Shown: in pieces, positions 22,170-29,993 of the stretch
Layout of the letters: every line of letters starts with the position of its first letter
Numbering within the stretch: the stretch's first letter is position 1
Origin: a virus
IMG/VR virus record: IMGVR_UViG_3300036715_001578
Span: 1 to 64,000 of that record
Length of the DNA stretch: 64,000 nt
Direction: 5' to 3' (one strand)
Made by a program: the position numbers and the translations under genes
The notes under the pieces: model-generated
What the model was told of the DNA's origin: nothing
Database searches by the model: none
Seen by the model: the letters and a program-made list of their open reading frames with translations, nothing else

Positions 22170-22666
22170 ACCCCTTCAGGATATACCCACGTCCTCTTAC
22201 CGTCAACGACGGCAATTTTCCTGCCTGTAATTGTCTTAGACAATTTTTCAGCTGACTTGCGTCCATTTTCAGCTGCATTGGGATTCTTTACCCCTTTGTT
22301 CCAGGCAGGTTTCCCCGTGCCTTTCCCCTTTCGGCCTTCGCTGATAGCTTTACAATAGTCTTCAGACATTGTCTTGCCTGCATTCCATGGCAATTGACCT
22401 TTCTTGCGACCGACTTTCTGATTGTAGTACTTGGTATTGTACTCACAGTCCTTAATTCTGGCTAGTAGATCCCATTCTAGCTTTCGAATCTCTTCAATGT
22501 CGCTGATCTTAAGGATTCGACGCTTGAAGTCTTGAGGTCGATAGTGATATTCACCATTGAACCAACGCGACGATGAGGTGTAGCTGTCTGTCGGTACTCC
22601 TTCATGAGAGCCGATGTAGTACATGTTACGCAACGAGTCGCGCCAGAGATAGATGAAGCCTTGCAT
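22166..22666 (-). CDS. GIY-YIG homing endonuclease with NUMOD3 motifs
   Basis: A 166-residue AT-richer gene on the opposite strand to its neighbours. The N-terminus carries the GIY-YIG motif as GFIYLW...YYIGSH, followed by an Arg/Glu helix, and then NUMOD3-type repeats (GKTMSEDYCKAISEGRKG; GKPAWNKG). Its stop codon lies inside the final hairpin of the tmRNA gene. Homing enzymes beside RNA genes are common in phages; this one probably inserted next to ssrA. Confidence 0.88.
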   Translation of the reverse strand: MQGFIYLWRDSLRNMYYIGSHEGVPTDSYTSSSRWFNGEYHYRPQDFKRRILKISDIEEIRKLEWDLLARIKDCEYNTKYYNQKVGRKKGQLPWNAGKTMSEDYCKAISEGRKGKGTGKPAWNKGVKNPNAAENGRKSAEKLSKTITGRKIAVVDGKRTWVYPEGV

Positions 22667-22738
22667 GAGTACTATGTATCCACTTAGGTGTAGCTGCCTA
22701 ACGCGCGCCTTGGCCCGTTCTTTTTGCTGTAACCGATG

Positions 22739-22767
22739 TTTCTTTTTGGAATCGAAGTGGATATAAT
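22739..22767 (+). promoter_or_regulatory. probable promoter with perfect TATAAT
   Basis: TATAAT at 22762-22767, 17 bases after TTTCTT, only 6 bases before the ATG at 22774. A leaderless transcript is expected, as at 9103. Confidence 0.55.
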
Positions 22768-22773
22768 GTGCTC

Positions 22774-23076
22774 ATGGACATTAAACCGCTTCGGCCAATC
22801 TTGCTGCTAGCACAGCAAGAGCTGGTCGACAAGCTCGATGACTCGTACGATGTACGCATTGAGGCTGTCTCTGAACCGAAGGTGCCCACGCTTATCATCA
22901 GGCAACACCGAAGAGCCATCTTCAAGGTCTACCCGATGAAAGAAGGTCGCTTCCGGATCCTCGACATCGAGGAATCAAAGCGCTTGAAGGAGCAGGTGTT
23001 TACCTATGTCAATGGAAAGCACCTGATGGTTAACCTCCTGATGAGCCGAATCGAATATCAAAGTTATGCCTTCTAA
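22774..23076 (+). CDS. LQQ-module protein, 100 aa
   Basis: The N-terminus reads PILLLAQQELVDKLDDSYDV, the LQQ helix, then beta stretches PTLIIRQHRRAIFKVY and RFRILDI and a C-terminal helix. The ATG at 22774 is chosen over a GTG six bases upstream because it sits just after the -10 element. The function is unknown. Confidence 0.6.
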   Translation: MDIKPLRPILLLAQQELVDKLDDSYDVRIEAVSEPKVPTLIIRQHRRAIFKVYPMKEGRFRILDIEESKRLKEQVFTYVNGKHLMVNLLMSRIEYQSYAF

Positions 23077-23124
23077 TAAATGCCACGGCAGAACGGTATG
23101 TGGTAAAATGAATTTCGCCCCTCT

Positions 23125-23161
23125 TCAGGCCTAAAACCTGATGTCTCACCCAAAAGGTGAG
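23125..23161 (+). other. two tandem small hairpins
   Basis: TCAGG-CCTAAAA-CCTGA and CTCACC-CAAAA-GGTGAG, 3 bases apart, in the gap between the 22774 and 23184 genes. They lack T runs, so a translational or RNA-stability role is as likely as termination. Confidence 0.45.
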
Positions 23162-23183
23162 TTGCTTTACTCGAAGCTTGCAG

Positions 23184-23522
23184 ATGCACACCGAGTCATG
23201 CACACCATTTTCTTTTATCATCAACCAACTTACTGCTGCTGAGCAGGAGCGAACCTTAGAAAACATCGAACCGCCTAAACGTCAGCGCGGCCGCCCTGCA
23301 AAACCCGTTGAGGAACCCATCGCTCCCAACGCACATCGCCATCACCTGAGCGATGCCGACCCAGAGTGCTGCAAGCTAGGCAAGGATGACCGGCGCAAGA
23401 TCCGCCTCGAGTACGCCGATCTCATGCGCACAGGCATGACAACCCCCAACGCAATCCGCAAGCTGTTGCGCCGCTATGAGGTGACCTACAAGGAAGCCTT
23501 TGACATCTGCAGGGCCGCATGA
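23184..23522 (+). CDS. AT-hook-containing protein, 112 aa
   Basis: Contains a classic AT-hook core (PPKRQRGRPAKP, about residues 28-39), which binds the minor groove of AT-rich DNA, followed by a His-rich stretch and a charged helical C-terminus. The ATG at 23184 is the best start; a GTG at 23157 in the hairpin region is possible. Probably a regulatory or nucleoid-binding protein; the target is unknown. Confidence 0.6.
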   Translation: MHTESCTPFSFIINQLTAAEQERTLENIEPPKRQRGRPAKPVEEPIAPNAHRHHLSDADPECCKLGKDDRRKIRLEYADLMRTGMTTPNAIRKLLRRYEVTYKEAFDICRAA

Positions 23523-23566
23523 GCTATAAGCCAGTGCTTCGCTTTAGCAAGAGCGGCTACCAATGA
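23519..23566 (+). CDS. possible 15-aa peptide
   Basis: ATGA overlaps at both ends with neighbouring genes. Supported by those overlaps only; it may serve translational coupling. Confidence 0.25.
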   Translation: MSYKPVLRFSKSGYQ

Positions 23567-23781
23567 GACACGTTGTCTTACAAGCCGCAGGCGGCAGGTG
23601 GCACGCCGTCTACAAGCTAGCAGCTGGGTCTTATGGGAGCGTCGGTGACGCCCCGACCCAACGAGCCGCGCAGGAGCTAGCTGATGAGGCCAACAAGGCT
23701 TATGCCGCAGAGATCAAGTTGATCATGCGGGACGCGAAGCTGCGGGGTCTAACCTTCATCGAGCCTTCAGCCGACATCTAG
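23563..23781 (+). CDS. small protein, 72 aa, function unknown
   Basis: The pattern WHAVYKLAAGSYGSVGDAPTQRAAQELADEAN suggests a short beta-beta-alpha unit, common in small phage proteins. No function is recognised. Confidence 0.55.
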   Translation: MRHVVLQAAGGRWHAVYKLAAGSYGSVGDAPTQRAAQELADEANKAYAAEIKLIMRDAKLRGLTFIEPSADI

Positions 23782-23787
23782 GCTTTG

Positions 23788-23793
23788 TAAATA
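23788..23793 (+). promoter_or_regulatory. T4-type late promoter hexamer
   Basis: TGTAAATA, 5 bases (GGAGC) before the ATG at 23799. Here the spacer also contains a GGAG sequence. Confidence 0.55.
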
Positions 23794-23798
23794 GGAGC

Positions 23799-24272
23799 AT
23801 GAAGCTCTCGCAAATCATTGAGTCTTATAAGTATGAGGCTCCAAGCCCTGACGCTAAAAGCGTTCAGGATGCTAAGCTTAGATTCAAAAAATTGATTGCA
23901 GCTGGAGTTCTCTATCATCAAACACGTAAAGAAAACGTTGAGTCAATCTTGGCTAACGGTTTCGTAAAGAACTCTTTCTTTAGCTTTAATAAAGTAAATC
24001 TGCTTAAGCATGAAGACTGGGTGACGCTTAGCGTGAAAGGCAGTGATGTCGCCGATGACATCCTTCCCGACCCCGAACACATGTACGCTAGCCATTGGAT
24101 TAGCGATCTAATGACCGTGAATGGCTGGTCTAGCATAGAATTTGAGCGCGTCATTACTGTCATTGACAAAGATATCTTGCCGTGGATATTTTTTGGCATT
24201 CAAAAGAAAATATCTACTGGCTTTTGGCTAGTTTGCAGCAAGCCAATTGACCCCAAGCTTATTATCAAATGA
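23799..24272 (+). CDS. ADP-ribosyltransferase-like protein, 157 aa
   Basis: The segment GVLYHQTRKENVESILANGF (residues 36-55) resembles the first strand-helix of ART-fold enzymes such as DarT and PARP-like proteins (YHxTxxxNxxSIL-x-GF), where the His contacts NAD. A catalytic Glu cannot be assigned with certainty. The N-terminus MKLSQIIESYKYEA resembles a T4 capsid-targeting sequence. The gene is clearly AT-richer than its neighbours, suggesting recent acquisition. The phage also carries NADAR and Nudix proteins that could act on the same chemistry. Confidence 0.45.
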   Translation: MKLSQIIESYKYEAPSPDAKSVQDAKLRFKKLIAAGVLYHQTRKENVESILANGFVKNSFFSFNKVNLLKHEDWVTLSVKGSDVADDILPDPEHMYASHWISDLMTVNGWSSIEFERVITVIDKDILPWIFFGIQKKISTGFWLVCSKPIDPKLIIK

Positions 24273-26059
24273 CTTTCAAGACCTTCCTCTCCGAAGCCCT
24301 CATCCTTGAAGGCGGCGCCGCTATCAAGGGCTCCCACCCGCTGACCCAAGCCGAGGCTCGGGAGATCGGCATGCAGGTCATCTGTGACCTCAAGGTCAAG
24401 CTTAACCTCCCGTCATCAGCTATCGCGCTTGTCGGCAGCGCCGGTTTGAAGGAGCCCGACCAGCTCTCAGGTGATATCGACGTCGCGGTGGAGGCTGATG
24501 TTACGCTCGTCAAAACCGCCGTAGAGCAGCTGGCTTTGAACGGCCAATTCCGCCACATGCCGGGCCTTAATGTCTACAGCTTTGCGCGGCTCCATGGGTC
24601 AAAGATAGCCCAAGTTGACATCATCCCTACAACGAACCTCAAGCTAGCGAAGTGGGCCTACTACAACGCCCCGAACGACCTGAAGCTAGGCTTGAAGGGC
24701 TCTCACCGCAATGAGCTGCTGTTTGCAATCGCGAAGTATGCGGAGTACAAGGTGACGGCCAGGGCGGCAGACGGCCAAGAGACGGCAAGGAGTAGGCTTG
24801 CATTCGATCTAAGCCGTGGGCTCTATAGGTCAACACAGGACAAGGCAGGAAAACGCGGGATCACGAAGTCCTTCAAGACCACGGGCAAGAGCCTGATCAC
24901 CAGCGACCCTGACAAGATCTGCACCATCCTCTTCGGCTCAAGCGTGAGCGCGAAGCAGGTCATGACCTACGGCGACGCCTTCAAGCTAATGATGTCATCA
25001 AGCTTCCCGCACAAGGCACAGCTGAAGGAGATCCTGAAGCGAGCCGTTGAGGGCTTGGAAAGCAAGAAGCTGGTCGTACCTGCTGAGCTACGCCAGGCGT
25101 GTACAAGTAAGCTCAATGAAGCCAGCACGTTGCGGTCACGGGCTCTCTTGATCCAGCAGGCTATCGTTGACGCGCTGCCTAAGCACAATGTCAAGATTGA
25201 AGATGGCGGCAAGGAGGTCGTCGTCTATGATCACCTCGGCGACAAGCTCTACGACGTAAGCATCGCGAACCTCTTGGGTGATGATGCCGCTCTACCTCAC
25301 TGGGTCGCGAACCTCTTGGGTGATGATGCCGCTCTACCTCACTGGGTCAAGCTACATGTTGCTTATGCGGAACGTACTGCGTTCTTGAAGATCATCACAG
25401 CGGCAGGCTTTAAGCGGAACCACGTTAACTACACGCAGGAGTACGAGCTTACTCTTGATGATCGACGGCTCATCGCAACGACTAAGCATCCGCTAACAAT
25501 CTATGTGAGCACGCTTGACCGCTTCAGCGTTGAGCGAGTCCGAGTGCGTGACGTTGAGCAAACAAGAGAGGCCATCGCTTACTCTAAGACAGTCCACCTC
25601 GACGACAACGTGATCCAACGGACTATCGCCGACGGCCCTGTTGAGAAGATCTTTGAAGAGGTTGAATACAGCAAGCGCGTGATGCTTTCGCTTCAGCAGA
25701 AGTTCATCGGCTTTGAGACGCCTAGAGGCCGTGAGTTTGACGACGTCAAGATGAGTGGCGGCGTACTGCATGCATGCCTTAGATGCCAGCACTACAATTG
25801 GACATTCGGCGCATCGCACGTGCCGTACTCAGGCAACAGGGACAGGTTGAGGGTCACCTTGAAAGCCAGCGGCGGTGACTATGACACCGAATGCTCGTAC
25901 ATCATCCGCCGGGTGCCTAACGAAGAACGCATCCTGATGTTTGTTGACGGCGGCGCGCTCACCGACGGCGAGGACGAAGCTGTGTTTGATACTTGGGAGC
26001 AAGCTCTCAATAAGCTCATGTCAGAGCTAACTGCCATCTTCAGCGACCAAGACGAGTGA
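24269..26059 (+). CDS. nucleotidyltransferase-fold protein fused to two LQQ modules
   Basis: A 596-residue protein. Residues 50-75 show a polymerase-beta-type nucleotidyltransferase core (LVGSAGLKEPDQLSGDIDVA: GS plus D69-x-D71). A first LQQ helix (LLIQQAIVDALPKHNVKI) follows near residue 290 and a second (VMLSLQQKFIGF) near 475, each leading into beta stretches. Between them is a 14-residue unit exactly repeated. The N-terminus MTFKTFLSEA resembles a capsid-targeting sequence. The architecture suggests an enzyme enlarged by recruited modules. The substrate is unknown. Confidence 0.65.
   Translation: MTFKTFLSEALILEGGAAIKGSHPLTQAEAREIGMQVICDLKVKLNLPSSAIALVGSAGLKEPDQLSGDIDVAVEADVTLVKTAVEQLALNGQFRHMPGLNVYSFARLHGSKIAQVDIIPTTNLKLAKWAYYNAPNDLKLGLKGSHRNELLFAIAKYAEYKVTARAADGQETARSRLAFDLSRGLYRSTQDKAGKRGITKSFKTTGKSLITSDPDKICTILFGSSVSAKQVMTYGDAFKLMMSSSFPHKAQLKEILKRAVEGLESKKLVVPAELRQACTSKLNEASTLRSRALLIQQAIVDALPKHNVKIEDGGKEVVVYDHLGDKLYDVSIANLLGDDAALPHWVANLLGDDAALPHWVKLHVAYAERTAFLKIITAAGFKRNHVNYTQEYELTLDDRRLIATTKHPLTIYVSTLDRFSVERVRVRDVEQTREAIAYSKTVHLDDNVIQRTIADGPVEKIFEEVEYSKRVMLSLQQKFIGFETPRGREFDDVKMSGGVLHACLRCQHYNWTFGASHVPYSGNRDRLRVTLKASGGDYDTECSYIIRRVPNEERILMFVDGGALTDGEDEAVFDTWEQALNKLMSELTAIFSDQDE
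25265..25348 (+). repeat. perfect 42-bp tandem duplication inside a coding region
   Basis: Positions 25265-25306 and 25307-25348 are identical and in frame, encoding ANLLGDDAALPHWV twice. The lack of any divergence suggests a very recent duplication or an assembly artefact. Confidence 0.9.
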
Positions 26060-27187
26060 TCAGAACTCGAGCAGGTCGAGCCTGAACGGCGGTTCCGGCT
26101 TCATGTCCACGGTCTTGCCGTAGTCACCCGTTGGGATGTCATCGGCCGCAACACCCTGCTCCCGCAGCTTAAACGGCGTCAGGTCGTAGGTCACGTCCTT
26201 GCGCCGCTTCATCGCCTCAGGCTCCTTGAGGAACTTGTTGTAGACGCTGCACTGGCACAAACCTACCTCTAAGCTGTTGGCCGTATAGAAGGTTTGGTCC
26301 TTCTTGAGAATCTTGCCGTCCCAGCCGTCCAAGTTTTGGAACTCAACCGGCACCTTGACATCAGGCATCAGAGTGTCTTGATGCTCAACGAGGAGGTTAA
26401 TGAGCTTATTGGGATTCAGCTTGACGCCGGCGCTCTTCATCGGCTCAAACAGCCAGTCAAGCGTGGCGATCGCGCCGCCGCCAGCTGCGCAGAAGCTTTC
26501 TTCGTGCGAGTATGCGGCTTCCTTGAGGTTGGCGGCCATCATGACAGCGTTGCCGCCGAAGTACGGGCCTACACCTCGAGGCTCGCAGTAAGCCTTGTAA
26601 GCGTCTTCGAGGGTCTTCGCCTCGATGACCTTCTTCACCCAGCCGTTACGCTTGAGGTGAGCCATCCACTCGACGATGTCCAACGAGTCAGCCTTGCGGG
26701 CCGGGTCGTTGTACTTCTGCTTGCAGTAGTTGCGGCCTTCTGTCTGGATCGACGTGTGTAGCTCAGTCGTAGTCCAGATGGGATGCTTGTGCTTGCGGGC
26801 AAAGGCGATGTTGGCTCGCAGGGACTCGACGTAGTCCTGGTCATCGTAGACACGGTCAAAGTCTATGTGCGCCTTGGCTGTGTCGGTGATCCCGGTCAAG
26901 TAGGTCAGGATGTAGGTCGGGCCATACCAGTAAGACAACGACGCGTTGCAGACCTTGTCCTCGGGTGAGAGCTGGCTTGACGGAACGCCGATGATGTCGC
27001 GCGCCAGCATCCGGCGGTCAGACGGCGCTAAGACCAGCGGCTGGAAGTACATAACGTCCGGCGAGAGGGCCGTGGTGTAGCTGTAGGTCTTGTTGTAGTG
27101 AGCCGCAAGACCTCGGACGTTCATCTGCTTGAGGAAGTAGCAGAACTGGTCCCAGCGGGAGCGGTCAAGGTAGTTGAGGACTGTCAT
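26060..27187 (-). CDS. putative DNA base-hypermodification protein (helical glycosylase-like fold)
   Basis: A 375-residue protein. The features GVGPYFGGNAVMMAANLK, CAAGGGAIATLDWLF and, near the end, NSLEVGLCQCSVYNKFLK resemble the helical domain family seen in phage 5-hydroxymethyluracil kinase and alpha-glutamyl/putrescinyl-thymine pyrophosphorylase proteins (a DNA-glycosylase-like HhH fold). The match is by motif only and is not strong. It ends one base from the convergent 24269 gene, at the strand switch. It is the last gene of the minus-strand cassette beginning near 29993. Confidence 0.45.
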   Translation of the reverse strand: MTVLNYLDRSRWDQFCYFLKQMNVRGLAAHYNKTYSYTTALSPDVMYFQPLVLAPSDRRMLARDIIGVPSSQLSPEDKVCNASLSYWYGPTYILTYLTGITDTAKAHIDFDRVYDDQDYVESLRANIAFARKHKHPIWTTTELHTSIQTEGRNYCKQKYNDPARKADSLDIVEWMAHLKRNGWVKKVIEAKTLEDAYKAYCEPRGVGPYFGGNAVMMAANLKEAAYSHEESFCAAGGGAIATLDWLFEPMKSAGVKLNPNKLINLLVEHQDTLMPDVKVPVEFQNLDGWDGKILKKDQTFYTANSLEVGLCQCSVYNKFLKEPEAMKRRKDVTYDLTPFKLREQGVAADDIPTGDYGKTVDMKPEPPFRLDLLEF

Positions 27188-27414
27188 GGGTGCGGCTCAA
27201 ATCCGTGTGCTTGCAGGTTGCCAACGCAAGACAGCAGCGTCGTCTTGCCGTCAAGGCGGCGCATGCCGTAGTAATAGTCATCCTTGCCGTGCACCAAGCC
27301 GTAGAGGACCCAGATGTAGCCGTCATCGTCGATGAACTTGGTGTCGAGCAGCGGTTCAACTTCGGCGACAATAGCGCGCCAGTTGCCTTTGCCTTTGCAA
27401 ATGCAGTCAGTCAT
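27184..27414 (-). CDS. small beta-rich protein, 76 aa
   Basis: Contains WVLYGLVHGKDDYYYGMRRLDGKTTLLSCVG, an SH3-like small beta pattern often seen beside phage enzymes. It overlaps the 26060 gene by 4 bases and starts 4 bases after a late hexamer formed by the upstream stop codon. The function is unknown. Confidence 0.6.
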   Translation of the reverse strand: MTDCICKGKGNWRAIVAEVEPLLDTKFIDDDGYIWVLYGLVHGKDDYYYGMRRLDGKTTLLSCVGNLQAHGFEPHP

Positions 27415-27418
27415 TGGC

Positions 27419-27424
27419 TATTTA
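27419..27424 (-). promoter_or_regulatory. T4-type late promoter hexamer
   Basis: CCTAAATA on the minus strand, whose TAA is the stop of the HAD-like gene, 4 bases (GCCA) before the ATG at 27414. Confidence 0.5.
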
Positions 27425-27871
27425 GGGTAGCGGCCGGCGGTAGGCGGTGAGGGTGTCAATGACCGTCTTCCAGTCGGTCTCGGCGTCAAAGCCAGCCTTG
27501 TCATCTAGCAGGACGTTGAAGTAGAACTTCTGGTTAAAGCTTGCGTACTCGGTCTCACCGCACTCGGGATTGCAGTTGAGGTAGACGCAGTCCTGCTCCT
27601 TGGGAGAGAAGATGTCCTTGAAGATGTGGTCCTTGTGCCGCTGCATGTCTTCTGGGCTGAGGGAGGACCAAAGGATGATCCGTGACTCAGGGAAGCTGAG
27701 GATCAGCTTCAAGCTTTCAATCACCAGCGGGTAGTGAACGCCCAGGACCTTGCTGTCATATGACGGCACGAGGATGGTCTCGTGGATGTCAATCGCCCAG
27801 TAGATGCGGTCCCACTTACGAGCTGCAGCTTTCTTGTAAGCCAGCTTGATAACGTTGGTCAGCGATTTCAT
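27422..27871 (-). CDS. HAD-like phosphatase, 149 aa
   Basis: HAD-type motifs in order: IYWAIDIHETIL (motif I with Asp and Thr, but His at the second acidic position), RIILWSSLSP (motif II) and NVLLDDKAGFD (motif IV). The DxH variant may alter activity. The ATG at 27871 follows one base after the upstream stop; a longer TTG-started frame is less likely. The neighbours suggest a role in nucleotide or DNA-base metabolism. Confidence 0.6.
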   Translation of the reverse strand: MKSLTNVIKLAYKKAAARKWDRIYWAIDIHETILVPSYDSKVLGVHYPLVIESLKLILSFPESRIILWSSLSPEDMQRHKDHIFKDIFSPKEQDCVYLNCNPECGETEYASFNQKFYFNVLLDDKAGFDAETDWKTVIDTLTAYRRPLP

Positions 27872-27872
27872 G

Positions 27873-28100
27873 TTAGAAGGGATAGGGCGGCCGTTTCGCA
27901 GCGCGCGCAATCATGGCAGGAGTCGGGTTGAGCACTGGGTTGAAGGTTTCGAACTTCATGCTGTGCATGTCAACCGAGGTGACGGTGCCGTCCTCGAGCT
28001 CGATGATGGTGCCAAAGCCCATGAAGGCAGCGCGAAAAGGTGATTCTCACGGCTGCCCCTTGCGAGGCAGGAAGACGATGACCACACGTTGTTCAGCCAT
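27873..28100 (-). pseudogene. small protein interrupted by one in-frame TGA
   Basis: From ATG 28100 the frame reads VVIVFLPRKGQP, then TGA (28049-28047), then continues in the same frame with ESPFRAAFMGFGTIIELEDG to TAA at 27873. The second part is coherent beta sequence, so the two halves look like one 75-codon gene with a Trp-to-stop change (TGG to TGA). Restart at the internal ATG 28022 would give 49 residues. It sits within a tightly packed operon. Confidence 0.55.
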
Positions 28101-28101
28101 G

Positions 28102-29250
28102 TCAGAACTCCAAGAGGTTTGAAACGACGGGGACTACCTTCTGGTGGACGGGGTTGGGCCTGTTGCCCTTCAAGTCCCAACGGTAGTTGCACCAGCCAAG
28201 GTGGACCGAACGTGGGCGCTCCATGAACTTCATGAAGTCCACTGGGTCCATGGCGTACCAGCTCTCAGGCCAGCTGAACACCGTCCAGCTGTTGCGAGCG
28301 GCGATGTCATGTAGCCCAGCGATGAACTGGTCCAGCACCGCTTTACGCTCGAGGCGGGTGCCGAAGAACGGCGTGCCCTTGTACCAGCCCATCTTCGGAA
28401 CCACGCGGGACTCGTCCTCGATGGGCAGCGGAGTCACCAGCTCAATCGGCCGCCCGGCCAGGAGGAGGGCCTGCTCGTAGTCGGCCAGCAGCTTGGCGCA
28501 TGCGGCTTTGGGGTCAGGGTCACGGCAAAGGTGGTGACGAATGTCGATGCTGCCGTAGTAGCAGGTCAGCGTGTCGATGTCAGCCAGGTCAAAGCCTGCG
28601 CCGGTGATCTCATTGAGAAGTCCCTTCTTGATGACGCCGGCGAGCGTGCGCCCGTCCTTGCGCAGCACCATTGAGCCTGCCTTGTAGGCCGAGTGAGCGT
28701 GCGAGTCGCCCATGACCAGGTGCCTAACCTTGCCCTTGGCGTAGGTGAAGCCTGGGTCAAGCACGTACTCGTCGGCCAGGATCTGGTCGCACTTCTCCTG
28801 GTACTTCTCCCAGTCGGTGGCGCGCCAGGCGTCGGAGCAGACCGGGCGTGTAGACTTGTAACGGCCACGCTTACCGTAGTCGAGCATCGGCCAATCAAGC
28901 GACACGATCTTGATGTGCTTGTGCTTGTCCCACATAATCCGCTGGAAGTACCACGCGGACTTGTCCAAGCCGATGTCGTAGACGTTGACGATGTTGCTGT
29001 CGACGAAGTTCTGCATCGCCATGTCCTGGTAGAGCAGGATGACGTCATACTGATCCCAAGCCGTGTACTCGGCTTCAGGCTTGCTGCCTTCATGGATGGT
29101 CTCGCAGTCAACGCCGAGGTTGACCATCTGGTTGGATCGGAGCTGAGCCCACGAGTTGCCGTGCGAGTGCTCGTCATCGGTCAGGCGTCGTTGCAGGAGG
29201 TCGATGCCGACCTTCTTGCCCTTAAAGTCATCGAGGGTCCAAATTGCCAT
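28102..29250 (-). CDS. SGNH/GDSL-hydrolase-like protein, 382 aa
   Basis: The C-terminal half shows an SGNH pattern: LVMGDSHAHSAYKAG (block I Ser), CYYGSIDIRHHL (block III position) and VHLGWCNYRWD near the end. The N-terminal 180 residues are a Rossmann-like region (KKVGIDLLQRRL, YDVILLYQDMAM). It ends NLLEF, much like the 26060 protein (DLLEF). SGNH enzymes hydrolyse or transfer acyl groups; the substrate is unknown, and linkage to the modification cassette is inferred from position. Confidence 0.6.
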   Translation of the reverse strand: MAIWTLDDFKGKKVGIDLLQRRLTDDEHSHGNSWAQLRSNQMVNLGVDCETIHEGSKPEAEYTAWDQYDVILLYQDMAMQNFVDSNIVNVYDIGLDKSAWYFQRIMWDKHKHIKIVSLDWPMLDYGKRGRYKSTRPVCSDAWRATDWEKYQEKCDQILADEYVLDPGFTYAKGKVRHLVMGDSHAHSAYKAGSMVLRKDGRTLAGVIKKGLLNEITGAGFDLADIDTLTCYYGSIDIRHHLCRDPDPKAACAKLLADYEQALLLAGRPIELVTPLPIEDESRVVPKMGWYKGTPFFGTRLERKAVLDQFIAGLHDIAARNSWTVFSWPESWYAMDPVDFMKFMERPRSVHLGWCNYRWDLKGNRPNPVHQKVVPVVSNLLEF

Positions 29251-29251
29251 G

Positions 29252-29404
29252 TCAGCGCACCTTAACGATCATGTAGTAGAGGAAGGGTACAGCCGCAAGC
29301 ATCAAGAGGACAATGTCATCTGCGAGCCACAACCTGAGGCAAGCAACAGCGGACGCTCCGTAGAGCACGACAACCGTCAGAAGGGTGTTGCGGAGGGTAA
29401 ACAT
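29252..29404 (-). CDS. membrane protein with two short transmembrane segments, 50 aa
   Basis: ATG at 29404 just after a -10 element. Two hydrophobic stretches (LLTVVVLYGASAVACLRLW and IVLLMLAAVPFLYYMIV) end in a basic tail. No family is recognised. Its stop lies immediately upstream of the SGNH gene. Confidence 0.6.
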   Translation of the reverse strand: MFTLRNTLLTVVVLYGASAVACLRLWLADDIVLLMLAAVPFLYYMIVKVR

Positions 29405-29412
29405 GGTCTCGG

Positions 29413-29441
29413 ATTGTAACACAGCTTTGCCCGCAGGTGAA
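29413..29441 (-). promoter_or_regulatory. probable sigma70-type promoter
   Basis: On the minus strand TTCACC, 17-base spacer, TACAAT, 8 bases before the ATG at 29404. Its -35 abuts the stop codon of the UDG-like gene. Confidence 0.6.
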
Positions 29442-29993
29442 CTATTGCGGCATGCCTTTAGTTGCAATTTGCAGTACCTGAATGAAGGGGTAAGGCTCTT
29501 TGCTCTTAAATCGCTTCCAGTATTGCGGGTGAGCGAAGGCTGTGTAAGGGACCTTGTGCTTCTCAAGCTGACGCTCAGCGACCTTGCCTAGGGCAAACAC
29601 GAACTGCGGCTTGAGATAGCTGTACATCGCACCTAGGTCAACAGGCGTGCCGTCATTGTCAAGAGCGTTGACCCAGAAGAGATCCTTCTCGTCAATCTTA
29701 GCGTCGCAGAGCTGAGCGTTGAGCCAACCTGAGCAAGCCTTGATCGAACAGAACGGCGCATGGTACTTGTTGACCTCTGGGTGGCTGGTCTGCTCACCAA
29801 TGATAAGTACCTTGACGCCAGGTGTATAGTTACCTGCACCAACTGGCGCCTTGGTCTTCGAGCCTAGCCTGAAGCGAGTCAGCACCCTGTCACGCACTGA
29901 CTCGTCCTTAGGCGAGGTAGGCTTAGGGATCATGCCGTTAGCCTGTAGGCGTTGCACGATCTCTTCAAACTCAGCACGGATGGCGTCAGTCAT
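29442..29993 (-). CDS. uracil-DNA-glycosylase-superfamily-like protein, 183 aa
   Basis: VLIIGEQTSHPEVNKY has the position of the UDG N-terminal motif (GExPG-like), DLFWVNALDND follows, and AHPQYWKRFKSKEPY has the position of the C-terminal HPS loop. The catalytic Asp/His set is not classical, so it may be a divergent UDG-fold protein. Base excision or handling of a modified base is plausible given the neighbouring genes. Confidence 0.55.
   Translation of the reverse strand: MTDAIRAEFEEIVQRLQANGMIPKPTSPKDESVRDRVLTRFRLGSKTKAPVGAGNYTPGVKVLIIGEQTSHPEVNKYHAPFCSIKACSGWLNAQLCDAKIDEKDLFWVNALDNDGTPVDLGAMYSYLKPQFVFALGKVAERQLEKHKVPYTAFAHPQYWKRFKSKEPYPFIQVLQIATKGMPQ

Noticed and set aside
27873-28100. 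TGA reassigned to Trp in this phage
   Set aside because: TGA is used as the terminating codon, often in ATGA overlaps, throughout the window, so general recoding is excluded; only this gene shows an internal TGA.
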